From Spirochaetales bacterium (lineage in GTDB: Bacteria; Spirochaetota; Spirochaetia; Sphaerochaetales; Sphaerochaetaceae): a stretch of 46,193 bases of DNA. The translations under genes were made by a program, and so were the position numbers. The notes under the pieces were generated by a model. It was given only the letters and a program-made list of their open reading frames with translations. It was not told the origin of the DNA and searched no databases. Below are positions 1 through 8,233 of the stretch, piece after piece (the first letter of the stretch is position 1; each line of letters begins with the position of its first letter). The stretch spans positions 1-46,193 of the forward strand of contig DUPO01000129.1 of NCBI GenBank assembly GCA_012838275.1. The letters are read 5' to 3'.

Positions 1-1301
1 TTTATGCCGCTTCGAACTCATCGCATCCAGAGATGATCAGAGCTTTGATCGAGTATGGATTCCCTCTCGATGAGAAGGATTCCTACGGATGGCCTGCCGT
101 GCTGTACGCTCTCAGCAACAACCCCTCCGTAGAGGTTGTAAAGACTCTGTTGGAATATGGACCGCACCATGATAGAAGCGAATTCAGCGGACTGTCCCTC
201 CTGATGTATGCAGCGGCCAATACCAGCAATCCTGATATCCTTACTCTCTTGGTGAATGAGGGGCAGGACCTCTCTTTATACGACGATGACAACTGGACTG
301 CCTTAGTGCACGCCGTCAGCAGTAACGGTAATCCTGCAGTCGCTGCAAAACTGCTCACCTTGGGGGCGAAACACGATCCTGCAATGCATGAGGGGGGTGG
401 CTTGCTTCACTTTGCAGCGTCCAATACCAGCAATCCGGAAATGATAGGATTTTTGATCGAGAATGGCGAAGATCCCAACATGGTGGATGATTATGGGTGG
501 ACGCCAATGATGTATGCCGTTGCGGACAATCCCAACTATGCTGTGTACAGTGCCCTGGTGCTCGGTGGGGCAACACTTTTTGAGGATGGGTTGAGGACAC
601 CCCTTATCCTTGCTGCCCAGACAAATGCCTATTCTTCGGTTGCTCGCGGTCTTTTGCAGGATGGCTCGGATATCAATGCTGTCGATGAGGAGGGCCTTGG
701 CCCGCTCGAGTATGCCCTTATCTACAACAATGAGGATGTGGCTGACCTGCTTCTGAACTGGGGAGCCGATATTAACGCCAAGGGTGAAGGTGGCTATACA
801 CCACTGCTGCGCCTGATCGAATATACAGATTCTTCTACCGACCTGAGCTTTGCCCTAGAGAGAGGGGCTGATGCCAAGCAGCGAACCCATGAAGGGTTCA
901 CCCCTCTTATGCTGGCGGCAAAAAATCATCTTCCGGTGGAGTCTTTTGTCCAACTGGTTGAGGCAGGAGCAGACCTCAAGACTCGTGATATCCAAGGCAG
1001 AACTTCACTTATGCACGCTTTGGAGAGTGACAATTCGTACGAGGTCATTGAATATCTGATCTATGCGGGTTCCTCTTTGAATGCCCAGGACGAAAATGGT
1101 AAGGACCCTCTTACCTATGCAGCTATCTTTTCCTATGACCCGATGATCATAGACCTTCTTCTTGATGCAGGGGCCAGTGGCTGGAACTCCGACTATGATG
1201 GGTTGTCAGCATTCGACTATGCAAAGGACAATATAAACATTGCCTACACCGAACAGTACTGGAGGCTTAACGACGAGCGATTCACCGACTGGGATTGGTA
1301 G
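1..1301 (+). CDS. Ankyrin-repeat protein, 5' end outside window
   Basis: The reading frame is already open at base 3 and encodes ankyrin-type residues before the first ATG at 33, so the gene begins upstream of the window and that ATG is not a real start. The visible part is about 430 residues made of roughly twelve 33-36-residue repeats with the usual pattern (G-x-TPLxxA, then a helix pair and 'LLxxGAD'), for example GYTPLLRLIEYT and GFTPLMLAAKN. Ankyrin repeats bind proteins; no enzymatic domain is visible. Many repeats carry a variant 'AASNTSNPEMI' segment, suggesting internal duplication. Whether it is secreted or cytoplasmic cannot be told because the N-terminus is missing. It stops at TAG and faces the convergent glycerophosphodiesterase gene 129 bases away. 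Confidence 0.9.
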   Translation, partial: YAASNSSHPEMIRALIEYGFPLDEKDSYGWPAVLYALSNNPSVEVVKTLLEYGPHHDRSEFSGLSLLMYAAANTSNPDILTLLVNEGQDLSLYDDDNWTALVHAVSSNGNPAVAAKLLTLGAKHDPAMHEGGGLLHFAASNTSNPEMIGFLIENGEDPNMVDDYGWTPMMYAVADNPNYAVYSALVLGGATLFEDGLRTPLILAAQTNAYSSVARGLLQDGSDINAVDEEGLGPLEYALIYNNEDVADLLLNWGADINAKGEGGYTPLLRLIEYTDSSTDLSFALERGADAKQRTHEGFTPLMLAAKNHLPVESFVQLVEAGADLKTRDIQGRTSLMHALESDNSYEVIEYLIYAGSSLNAQDENGKDPLTYAAIFSYDPMIIDLLLDAGASGWNSDYDGLSAFDYAKDNINIAYTEQYWRLNDERFTDWDW

Positions 1302-1430
1302 AGGTGATGAGGAGGGAAGGAATCCTAGCCGGATCAAAGAGGATGGGACCAAACAAAGCAAGAGACAAAGATTTGCAGTCTCTGCCTCTTGCTGAAGATG
1401 ATTTCGAAAACTTGATCCTGTGCGGATTCC

Positions 1431-2162
1431 CTACCGGCTCCTACTCCTGATCCACTCCTTGCAGACCGAAGGGTAGTTGGTGAACACCCCGTCGCAATTC
1501 CATTCGTAGCACTGTTCAAGCTGACCCATGGAGTTTACAGTCCAGACGTTTGTCTTGATGTTGTACTTTTTGCATTCTGCAACGGATTCCTTAGTGACAT
1601 TGCTGAAGTGAGGGTGAAAGGATTCAAATCCAAACTTGTCACAGAAATATCCTGCATTGACCAGCCCTGTTTCAGGCACCAGGACACCACAAGGTATGCT
1701 TTCATCCAGGGCCTTTGCATTTGCAATGGAGAGCAGGTTGAATGAGGAGAAGAATATCTTCTTCTCCAAACCATGGCGCTTGATTATCGCAATGGTTTTC
1801 TTTTCAAGGTCATGGTAGTAGATGATGCTCGTCTTCAGCTCGATATTGGTGATCTGCTCAGTTGTTTTCACCCAAGCACAGTACTCCTCAAATGTTGGTA
1901 TGTGCTCAAACTGACTCTTATGTTTGAAATTGGCTGAAGCATTGAGTTTTTGCAGTTCTGCAAGGGTGAAGTCACATACGCGGCCAGTCCCGTCGGTGGT
2001 CCGGTCGACTGTTTCGTCATGAATGACAACAACCTCCCCATCCTTTGTAAGCTGTACATCCAGCTCGATACCATCACTGCCTGCCTCCTGGGCCTTTCTG
2101 AATGCCAGCATGGTATTTTCAGGGTATGCTCCGCTGTACCCTCTATGTGCATATACTTTCAT
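1431..2162 (-). CDS. ugpQ: Glycerophosphodiester phosphodiesterase
   Basis: 243 residues, normal length for the cytoplasmic GDPD family, which cleaves glycerophosphodiesters to glycerol-3-phosphate and an alcohol. The N-terminus carries the diagnostic HRG at residues 6-8 (AHRGYSGAYPENT) with the PEN triplet, then 'DGIELDVQLTKDGEVVVIHD', which supplies the metal-binding Glu/Asp and second catalytic His. No signal peptide is present. The start has AAGGAG nine bases upstream. It lies 26 bases after dctM on the same strand, so it is probably the last gene of the TRAP operon and may act on what that transporter imports. The family call is firm; the exact substrate is inferred. Confidence 0.93.
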   Translation of the reverse strand: MKVYAHRGYSGAYPENTMLAFRKAQEAGSDGIELDVQLTKDGEVVVIHDETVDRTTDGTGRVCDFTLAELQKLNASANFKHKSQFEHIPTFEEYCAWVKTTEQITNIELKTSIIYYHDLEKKTIAIIKRHGLEKKIFFSSFNLLSIANAKALDESIPCGVLVPETGLVNAGYFCDKFGFESFHPHFSNVTKESVAECKKYNIKTNVWTVNSMGQLEQCYEWNCDGVFTNYPSVCKEWIRSRSR

Positions 2163-2188
2163 GTGAAGAAGCTCCTTCTTGTATCTTG

Positions 2189-3484
2189 TTACGCAACCCC
2201 ATACAGCAGGTTAGGTAAGATAAGGGTGATGATAGGGATGTAGGTTATCAGGATCAGTGCAACAATCAAGGCAATGATGAAAGGAATTGCCTCTCTTACA
2301 AAGTCCTGCAACTTACAGCCGGTGATGCTGCAGCAGGTGAACATCATCGAACCGAAGGGTGGGGTGATACCACCGATCATGATGTTGACGATACAGATCA
2401 GTCCGAAGTGGATAGGGTCAACGCCGAGTTGGGTTACCACGGGAACCAGCAGCGGAGCGAGAATTATCAGAGCCGCTCCACCTTCAAGGAACATGCCCAT
2501 TACAAGGAAGAGGACGTTGATGATCGTCAGCATCACGTACTTGCTCTGGGTAAGGTTCAAGAGCAAGGAGGTCAGGTGTTGTGGGATCTGTTCCCAGTTC
2601 AGGTAGTAGCCGAAGACCGATGCGGAAACGATGATCAGTACAACTGAGCTGGTTCCCAAGATGGTCTCTTTCAAAACAGGGATGATATGTTCCTTCCCAA
2701 GCTCCTTGTAGATAAATTTGCCGACGATGATGCAGTAGAATACCGCTACAGCGCCTGCTTCCGAAGGGGTAAAGATTCCGACTCGAAGACCCATGATGAT
2801 TCCGAAGGGGAAAAGCAGAGCCCAAAGGGAGTCGAAGCCTTGCTTGAGGATCTCCTTGGGACCCGCTCTCTTTTCGCGGCTTGGCTGATAGCCACGCTTT
2901 TTGGAGATGATGGCGACGGCTACCATCAGACATATTGTCATGATAAGACCTGGGATATAGCCTGCAGCGAACATCCTTCCTACCGAAGCGCTTGCTATCA
3001 AGGCATAGATGATCAGGTTGATCCCTGGGGGTATGACCGGCGTGACAGCCGAAGAGGCTGCGGTGATGGCAGTCGAGAAAGCCTTGTCGTATCCTCGTTT
3101 CTCCATCTCAGGGACGAGCATCTTACTCTGCATCGCCGCGTCAGCGTTAGCTGATCCGGAAACGCCCCCCATGAGCATGCTCAACAGGACGTTGACCTGG
3201 GCAAGACCTCCAGCCATGTGACCGGTAAGCACATCAGCAAACAGCATGAGCTTCTGGCTGATGCCTGCGTAGTTCATGATCGATCCGGCCATAATGAAGA
3301 AAGGAATTGCCAGCAGTGGGAATGACTGCGTGCTGGTCACAAACTTCTGAAGGAGAAGGTCGACCGGAGAGCTGGTGTCTATGACTGCAAAATAGAAGAG
3401 CGAGGACCCGAACAGAGCGAATGCAATGGGGATACTCGAAAAATAGAGAATGAATACCATAATGGACGGCAAATATGACAGCAT
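2189..3484 (-). CDS. dctM: TRAP transporter large permease (DctM-like)
   Basis: 431 residues, the usual size for DctM, the 12-helix ion-coupled subunit of tripartite ATP-independent periplasmic transporters. Hydrophobic segments run the whole length. Family motifs are visible: 'FPLLAIPFFIMAGSIM' near residue 55, 'GGVSGSANADAAMQSKML' near 108, and 'IMIGGITPPFGSMMF' near 375, which fits the conserved proline/glycine-rich loop. The start follows AAGGAG and sits 3 bases after the dctQ stop, so translation is coupled. Substrate cannot be read from this subunit. Confidence 0.95.
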   Translation of the reverse strand: MLSYLPSIMVFILYFSSIPIAFALFGSSLFYFAVIDTSSPVDLLLQKFVTSTQSFPLLAIPFFIMAGSIMNYAGISQKLMLFADVLTGHMAGGLAQVNVLLSMLMGGVSGSANADAAMQSKMLVPEMEKRGYDKAFSTAITAASSAVTPVIPPGINLIIYALIASASVGRMFAAGYIPGLIMTICLMVAVAIISKKRGYQPSREKRAGPKEILKQGFDSLWALLFPFGIIMGLRVGIFTPSEAGAVAVFYCIIVGKFIYKELGKEHIIPVLKETILGTSSVVLIIVSASVFGYYLNWEQIPQHLTSLLLNLTQSKYVMLTIINVLFLVMGMFLEGGAALIILAPLLVPVVTQLGVDPIHFGLICIVNIMIGGITPPFGSMMFTCCSITGCKLQDFVREAIPFIIALIVALILITYIPIITLILPNLLYGVA

Positions 3485-3487
3485 AGG

Positions 3488-3976
3488 TTATACCTCTCCT
3501 TGTAGTTCTTTGGGAGCTTTGCAATCCCGAATGAGAAAGACGATTGAATACAGAGTCATCAGGGCGAAACCTACTAGGATGGAAGAGCTGATATATGCTG
3601 TGGAAATATTCAGCACAGGTGTAGGTTTCTTGTAGGAGAGACTCAGGTAGATGACCGCTATATAGGTAATGTACCCGTTGATGAGCAATAGGATGCTATC
3701 AACAACGATGGTAATGATTTTCTTCATGGTTGGGGGACACATGTTGACGAGCATATCCACACCTACATGTATCTGAAGTTTGTACCCGGCAGCAGCACCG
3801 AGGAATACGCTCCAAACGAAGCAGCCGGTTGCAACCTCTTCTGACCAAGTTATGCCCAAATTTAAGAAATACCTGAAAATCACGTTGACCATGACTAAGG
3901 TCGTTGTGACAATAAGGAACATGCTAGAAAAGATAAGTTCAAAATTTAGGAAAAACTTTTTAACATTTTGCTTCAT
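3488..3976 (-). CDS. dctQ: TRAP transporter small permease (DctQ-like)
   Basis: 162 residues with four predicted transmembrane helices, as expected for DctQ, the small membrane subunit of TRAP transporters that docks with the large permease. The stretch 'GITWSEEVATGCFVWSVFLG' near residues 40-60 contains the conserved W-x-E-E motif followed by a helix, diagnostic for the family. The start is preceded by a very strong ribosome site (AAAGGAGGTG) about seven bases upstream, stronger than that of neighbouring genes, which may compensate for the long hairpin lying between dctP and this gene. Confidence 0.92.
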   Translation of the reverse strand: MKQNVKKFFLNFELIFSSMFLIVTTTLVMVNVIFRYFLNLGITWSEEVATGCFVWSVFLGAAAGYKLQIHVGVDMLVNMCPPTMKKIITIVVDSILLLINGYITYIAVIYLSLSYKKPTPVLNISTAYISSSILVGFALMTLYSIVFLIRDCKAPKELQGEV

Positions 3977-4004
3977 AGACTTTCACCTCCTTTGGATATA
4001 ATAC

Positions 4005-4059
4005 AGGCCGACCTTCCTGCGCACAACCAAATTGTTTGATCGGAGCAAGCGGTCGGCCT
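4005..4059 (-). terminator. Intercistronic hairpin between dctP and dctQ
   Basis: A perfect 9-bp inverted repeat (AGGCCGACC at 4005-4013, GGTCGGCCT at 4051-4059) encloses a 37-base loop in the 100-base gap between dctP and dctQ. There is no clear U-tract after it on the transcribed strand, so it more likely protects the dctP 3' end or attenuates read-through than terminates fully. This would give more binding protein than permease, which is common for solute-binding proteins. The structure is seen; the role is inferred. Confidence 0.6.
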
Positions 4060-4076
4060 ATCTTGAACTTCGTTAC

Positions 4077-5090
4077 TTACTTCTTCATTTTTGCAAGTTC
4101 GGCCTGCAGTGTCTTGTAGATGCCAGGGGTCACACCCTTCATGTTGGCATAAACGGGCTCTGCGACAGCTACGAAAGCGGGGTAGTCAACTTCGTTGAAC
4201 TTATTTCCCTTAGCTTCGAGCATTGCCTTGGTTGCATCATAGTTGTTGGTGATTTCACTCTTCATGTGCTCAGCACCTTTAGTGAACTCTTCCTGGATGA
4301 TAGTGCGGTATTTTTCAGGAATGCTGTTGAACAGGTCATTGTTGATGTATACACCACAAGTTCCGAGGAAGTGCTTGGTGAAGGCCATGTTCTTGGCAAC
4401 TTCAGAGCTTCCGTTGGTACCGTAGGCATCCATGGTCCCTTCCAAGCCGTCAACAACACCCTGCTGGACTGCAGAGAGGGTTTCACTGAAAGCAAGGGGG
4501 GTAGCGGTTGCGCCCATTGCATTGATGGTGTCAATGAAGAGCTGGCTGCCGGGGGTACGAATCTTCATGCCCTTGAGGTCTTCTGGTCTGGTGATGACCT
4601 TATTGGTCTTGAAGTTGCGGAATCCGAAAATGTAGTCAAGAGCAAGAACCTTGATGTTGTGCTTCTCTTCCACTTCCTTGATCATTCCTTTTACCAGAGG
4701 AGTCTTGATCATGTACTCGTACGCTTCAAAGGAGTCATAGAGCATGGGCCCTACCAGTGCGTTGAAGTCGGCGACATAGTCACCAAGGTAGGAAGGGTCC
4801 TCAACGGATATGAAATTTGCACCACGGGCAACCTGTTCGACACCGTCCTTGTATACAGCGAGCTGTCCCTGAGGATAGTGCTGGATTATAATGGCGCCAT
4901 TGGTTCGGTTTTTGATATTGTCGACGACAATGTTCAAGGATTTTGTGAGTTGCTCGTTGGGAGCAAACACGTGACTCATTTTGAGAGTGAGTTTGTAGTC
5001 TTCATCACTTTTGGTTTCCTGTGTGCCTTGGGCCATGATCGGCGAAAGGACCAAAACAAGAATCATGAGAGCAAAAAGTACTTTTTTCAT
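4077..5090 (-). CDS. dctP: TRAP transporter solute-binding protein (DctP family)
   Basis: 337 residues. I place the start at 5090 (MKKVLFALM...) because GGAGG lies seven bases upstream and the product then opens with a signal peptide ending near 'SPIMAQG'; a longer in-frame ATG at 5123 lacks both. DctP proteins bind the substrate in the periplasm and deliver it to DctQM. The family motif 'LKGMKIRTPGSQLF' contains the arginine that normally contacts a substrate carboxylate, and 'FSETLSAVQQGVVDGLEG' is also typical. There is no lipobox cysteine, so it should be freely periplasmic. The substrate is unknown; a carboxylate-bearing compound is likely from the arginine. Confidence 0.94.
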   Translation of the reverse strand: MKKVLFALMILVLVLSPIMAQGTQETKSDEDYKLTLKMSHVFAPNEQLTKSLNIVVDNIKNRTNGAIIIQHYPQGQLAVYKDGVEQVARGANFISVEDPSYLGDYVADFNALVGPMLYDSFEAYEYMIKTPLVKGMIKEVEEKHNIKVLALDYIFGFRNFKTNKVITRPEDLKGMKIRTPGSQLFIDTINAMGATATPLAFSETLSAVQQGVVDGLEGTMDAYGTNGSSEVAKNMAFTKHFLGTCGVYINNDLFNSIPEKYRTIIQEEFTKGAEHMKSEITNNYDATKAMLEAKGNKFNEVDYPAFVAVAEPVYANMKGVTPGIYKTLQAELAKMKK

Positions 5091-5128
5091 TCTTTCCTCC
5101 AAATTGTTCAAACTAACAACCATGAAAT

Positions 5129-5143
5129 TTTAACACTGTTAAA
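5129..5143. promoter_or_regulatory. Perfect 15-bp palindrome, candidate LacI-type operator
   Basis: TTTAACA-C-TGTTAAA is a perfect inverted repeat with 7-base arms about a central C. It lies in the dctP leader, about 38 bases upstream of the dctP start and roughly 30-45 bases after the predicted transcription start, where a repressor would block elongation. The adjacent divergent LacI-family gene is the obvious candidate to bind it. LacI-family operators are usually 14-20-bp palindromes, often with a central CG; this one has an odd central base instead. Confidence 0.55.
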
Positions 5144-5179
5144 CAGATCATAACCATGATTATTACCTTGATTTTGTCT

Positions 5180-5208
5180 TAGTGTAAGGCACAAAATACC
5201 AATTGTCA
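5180..5208 (-). promoter_or_regulatory. Promoter of the TRAP operon
   Basis: On the minus strand TTGACA (5203-5208) is followed after exactly 17 bases by TACACT (5180-5185), giving a perfect -35 and a 4/6 match -10. Transcription should begin near 5173 and read through the palindrome at 5129-5143 into dctP. Confidence 0.65.
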
Positions 5209-5250
5209 AATTCTATCTCGATTTTATCCCTTTCTAGACGAAAATACTCC

Positions 5251-5279
5251 TTGTGTATAGATATTTCATCTTGTATACT
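5251..5279 (+). promoter_or_regulatory. Promoter of the LacI-family gene
   Basis: TTGTGT (5251-5256), a 17-base spacer, then TATACT (5274-5279). It fires away from the dctP promoter and gives a leader of about 40 bases before the regulator gene. Confidence 0.5.
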
Positions 5280-5327
5280 TTGCTTAACAACGCTTAAGTT
5301 TAATCCGTAAGAGAGAAGGGGAATGGA

Positions 5328-6401
5328 ATGGGAAAAAAGAAAGTTACACTAAAGGATATCGGTGATGCAGCTGGTATTTCATCTGCTAGTGTCTCTATGA
5401 TATTGGCTAAGAAAAGTCTTTCAAGGTTTTCTCCAGATACAGTTGATTCGGTATTTGCTTTGGCACGGGAACTGGGATATGAGAGACGCAGTGACAAGTA
5501 TAGCAAGAAGATGCTGATCATTATTTGCCCATCGGTCATAAACCCCTATTTTGCCACGCTTATCCAAGGTATGGAGCAGGAGGCGACCCATCGTGGGATA
5601 GATACCATGTTGTTTACCACCTATTGGGATACTGAGAGAGAGAGGAAAGTTTGTGAATTTGCCCGAGATCCTATGATAGCCGGAGTGGTCTTCGCAATGA
5701 TTCCCCAACAACCTGAAATGGCACGAAAGCTGAATGAGACACTCCCTGTGGTTGCAGTTGGGGACAAACAGAATGAGTCTGGCCTTGATACGGTTGATGT
5801 CAACAACTACAACGCAGGCTCCCTAGTAGGCAAGCATCTTTTGGATTTGGGGCACCGGAAAGTAGCCTATGTCTCCACTAGCCTTAACTCCGAACACAGT
5901 GCGAGGGTGCGCAGGTATGAAGGGCTCAAGGCAGAGTTCAAAAGGGCAGGCGGTTCCTGCCGTCTCTCCCTCTATACTGCAGACATACCCTCATCAACAG
6001 AGCTCAACACTGTGGACATCGAGCATAGGACCGGGTATGAACTTGCCCAGAAGTGCATGCGGGAGACTCCCGAAGTCACCGCCATCGTTGCTATCAACGA
6101 TATGGTGGGCTACGGGGTCATCGATGCCATTGGAGATGCCGGTTTCCGTATTCCTGAGGATTACAGCGTGTGTGGGTTTGATAATATCTACCCGTCTTCC
6201 TTTTATGGGGTGAGTCTTACCACAGTGGAGCATTCCATTATCCAAGTTGGCAAAAGTGCCATTCGGCTCATTTCAGACAAGATTGCAAAAAAATCATCCA
6301 TGGTTGCGGATCCCGATGCAGTCACCAGGGTGGAGTACCGATGCAAGCTCATCGCACGCAACTCCACAGGTGCTCCCGGATATCGGGAACCTTCACTGTA
6401 A
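5328..6401 (+). CDS. LacI-family transcriptional regulator
   Basis: 357 residues, slightly longer than the usual 330-345. Residues 4-50 form the LacI helix-turn-helix and hinge helix (VTLKDIGDAAGISSASVSMI... ending in ARELGYERRS). The rest is the periplasmic-binding-protein-like sensor: 'PYFATLIQGMEQEA', 'VAVGDKQNESGLDTVDVNN' and 'AIVAINDMVGYGVIDAIGDAGFRIPEDYSVCGFDN' are family landmarks. It is cytoplasmic and should repress or activate a sugar- or solute-uptake operon. The start at 5328 is preceded by AGAAGGGG. It is divergent from the TRAP operon with 237 bases between, which points to that operon as its target. The inducer is unknown. Confidence 0.93.
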   Translation: MGKKKVTLKDIGDAAGISSASVSMILAKKSLSRFSPDTVDSVFALARELGYERRSDKYSKKMLIIICPSVINPYFATLIQGMEQEATHRGIDTMLFTTYWDTERERKVCEFARDPMIAGVVFAMIPQQPEMARKLNETLPVVAVGDKQNESGLDTVDVNNYNAGSLVGKHLLDLGHRKVAYVSTSLNSEHSARVRRYEGLKAEFKRAGGSCRLSLYTADIPSSTELNTVDIEHRTGYELAQKCMRETPEVTAIVAINDMVGYGVIDAIGDAGFRIPEDYSVCGFDNIYPSSFYGVSLTTVEHSIIQVGKSAIRLISDKIAKKSSMVADPDAVTRVEYRCKLIARNSTGAPGYREPSL

Positions 6402-6414
6402 GGTTTCTGCTGAC

Positions 6415-6463
6415 AAGGTCTCCTAGAAGGATTATCATGTTCTCTAATAGTCTAGGGGGCCTT
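6415..6463 (+). terminator. Hairpin with T-tract between the regulator and MFS gene
   Basis: Arms 6415-6427 and 6451-6463 pair over 13 bp, counting two G-U pairs, around a 23-base loop, and the 3' arm runs into five T residues. It resembles an intrinsic terminator for the LacI-type gene. The same 3' arm contains AGGGGG, the only ribosome site for the MFS gene that starts at 6468, so the hairpin would also mask it. Confidence 0.5.
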
Positions 6464-6467
6464 TTTC

Positions 6468-7736
6468 ATGAAACACAAGGAAGTCGGACAGATATTCGAG
6501 AAGGATTTGCAGTACTTCAAGTTCTGCATGTATGGATTTTTGAAAAACTTGAGGTTTTTTGAACCTTTCCTATTGCTGATCCTGCTCGGCAAGGGGCTCT
6601 CCTATCTTGAGATAGGGACACTCTATGCCGCTAGGGAGATCAGCATCAACATCATGGAAATCCCTTCAGGCTTGCTGGCCGATACTGTAGGGCGTCGCCT
6701 CACCATGGTCTTCTCCCTGCTCTCCTACATTGTTTCCTTCCTTATCTTCTACGCGGTCTCCTCATATTTCTTGCTGTTCTTTGCCATGATCGCCTTTGCC
6801 TTTGGGGATGCCTTTCGTACCGGGACCCATAAGGCCATGATCTTTGACTACCTGCACTCAAAAGGGTGGGACTCCCAGCGTACCTACTACTACGGGCATA
6901 CGCGTGCATGGTCCCAATGGGGATCAGCGCTCTCAGCCCTTGTCGCCGCTGTCCTTGTCTTCTGGCAGGGGTCGTACAAGTCGGTGTTCCTGTTTACAAC
7001 CATACCTTACACCTTGAACCTCTTCCTGATCCTTTCCTATCCGAAATATCTTGACGGCCCGCATCATACCGACGAGCGCAAGGTCTCTGAGATTTTCATG
7101 ACTGTCCTCCGTTCCTTGGTGGCAAGCATCAAAGACCCCAGGCTGATGAGGACCATTGCCAATCAGTCCCTCTACAGCGGGTACTACAAGGCATGCAAGG
7201 ATTATCTGCAGCCAATACTGAAGACCCTAGCCTTGAGCCTTCCTGTGCTGCTGAGCTTCGAGGAAGAGAGCAGAACCGCCCTAATGGTCGGACTTGTCTA
7301 CGCCCTGCTCTATGGGGCTACAGCATTTGTCTCGAGTCGTTCGGGAGCGTTTGCCCGACGCTTCGGCGAGCTTGCAACGCCGTTGAACCTGACCATGCTG
7401 GTGGGTATAGCGCTAGGGCTGTTTAGCGGCCTCTTCCTCCATCTTACATGGGTCAGCCTGGCTGTTGTGCTCTATCTGGGCATCTATGTATTGGAAAACC
7501 TGAGAAAGCCCATGGGCATCACCTATGTGAGCGAGCGCATGAAGCAGGACTCGCTCGCTTCCGCCTTATCGGTGGAGTCGCAGGCAGAGTCCCTGGTCGC
7601 TGCAGGGATTGCACTGTTGCTTGGGTTGTTCTCGACCCTGTTCGGAGTGGGGATGGGGATACTTGTGGTTTCAGCACTCTGCGGTTTGCTTGCGGTGTTG
7701 GTCTGGCTACCGAAAGAGGGGCCTGGCAAGCAGTAG
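6468..7736 (+). CDS. Major facilitator superfamily permease
   Basis: 422 residues with about 12 hydrophobic segments. The loop after helix 2 has 'EIPSGLLADTVGRRLTMV', an MFS motif A variant (G-x3-D-x2-GRR), which identifies the superfamily. The N-terminus is an unusually long amphipathic stretch before the first helix. Substrate cannot be assigned; the overall pattern resembles sugar or drug efflux permeases. The ATG at 6468 is eight bases after AGGGGG, which lies inside the hairpin described above. It ends 8 bases from the convergent end of the gene at 7745. Confidence 0.85.
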   Translation: MKHKEVGQIFEKDLQYFKFCMYGFLKNLRFFEPFLLLILLGKGLSYLEIGTLYAAREISINIMEIPSGLLADTVGRRLTMVFSLLSYIVSFLIFYAVSSYFLLFFAMIAFAFGDAFRTGTHKAMIFDYLHSKGWDSQRTYYYGHTRAWSQWGSALSALVAAVLVFWQGSYKSVFLFTTIPYTLNLFLILSYPKYLDGPHHTDERKVSEIFMTVLRSLVASIKDPRLMRTIANQSLYSGYYKACKDYLQPILKTLALSLPVLLSFEEESRTALMVGLVYALLYGATAFVSSRSGAFARRFGELATPLNLTMLVGIALGLFSGLFLHLTWVSLAVVLYLGIYVLENLRKPMGITYVSERMKQDSLASALSVESQAESLVAAGIALLLGLFSTLFGVGMGILVVSALCGLLAVLVWLPKEGPGKQ

Positions 7737-7744
7737 GATTTGTC

Positions 7745-8215
7745 TCACTCCTCTGCTTCAGGCACCTCGAGAATCTCTATCAGATCCAATGGCTCCAGCC
7801 TGAAGGGGGAGCCTTTGCCTTCATAGAAGCCATGGTCTGCAATGAAGTGGATGTGCAGGTCGGTATAGACCACTTGGCGCCCCAGTGTCTTGTTCACCAC
7901 CGTCGTGTTTATCTTCCCGTACATGCCCGGGCCTCCAAAGGGGGAGGGCAGCAACCCTCGTACAGATTCGACCTTGACTTCGAAGTGTTCATCCAAAGTG
8001 ATGAACTCTCCCAAGCCTGCAAGTCCACACTCTTTGAAATGGATCATCTTCGCTGCAATATCCTCATGAGTCCTGTTGTGCTTGCGCACTATTGTGTTGT
8101 CACTTGCAATGATATCTATCAGCTTGCGCTTGTCGTCACCAAGAAACCCGTCTAGGGCTATGATTCCCGGTTGCATTTGCTGTTGTATCCTATCAAATTC
8201 TGGGGTCTGTTTCAT
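7745..8215 (-). CDS. Conserved hypothetical protein at end of nqr operon
   Basis: 156 residues, no signal peptide or membrane segment, and I do not recognise the family. It has an N-terminal helix region (PGIIALDGFLGDDKRKLIDIIAS), a central stretch with many charged residues and single cysteine, and a glycine-rich segment 'SPFGGPGMYGKINTTVV' followed by 'DLHIHFIADHGFYEGKGSPF' with three histidines that could bind metal. It starts after AAGGAG, 18 bases behind nqrF on the same strand, so it is co-transcribed with the redox pump and is probably soluble and cytoplasmic. A role in assembly or regulation of the pump is a guess from position only. Confidence 0.75.
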   Translation of the reverse strand: MKQTPEFDRIQQQMQPGIIALDGFLGDDKRKLIDIIASDNTIVRKHNRTHEDIAAKMIHFKECGLAGLGEFITLDEHFEVKVESVRGLLPSPFGGPGMYGKINTTVVNKTLGRQVVYTDLHIHFIADHGFYEGKGSPFRLEPLDLIEILEVPEAEE

Positions 8216-8233
8216 ACATGCTCCTTACGCTCA

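Noticed and set aside
4032-5153. 373-codon open frame antisense to dctP
   Set aside because: It covers dctP completely, its product is a low-complexity hydrophobic mix without motifs, and it has no ribosome site. It is a by-product of dctP codon usage.
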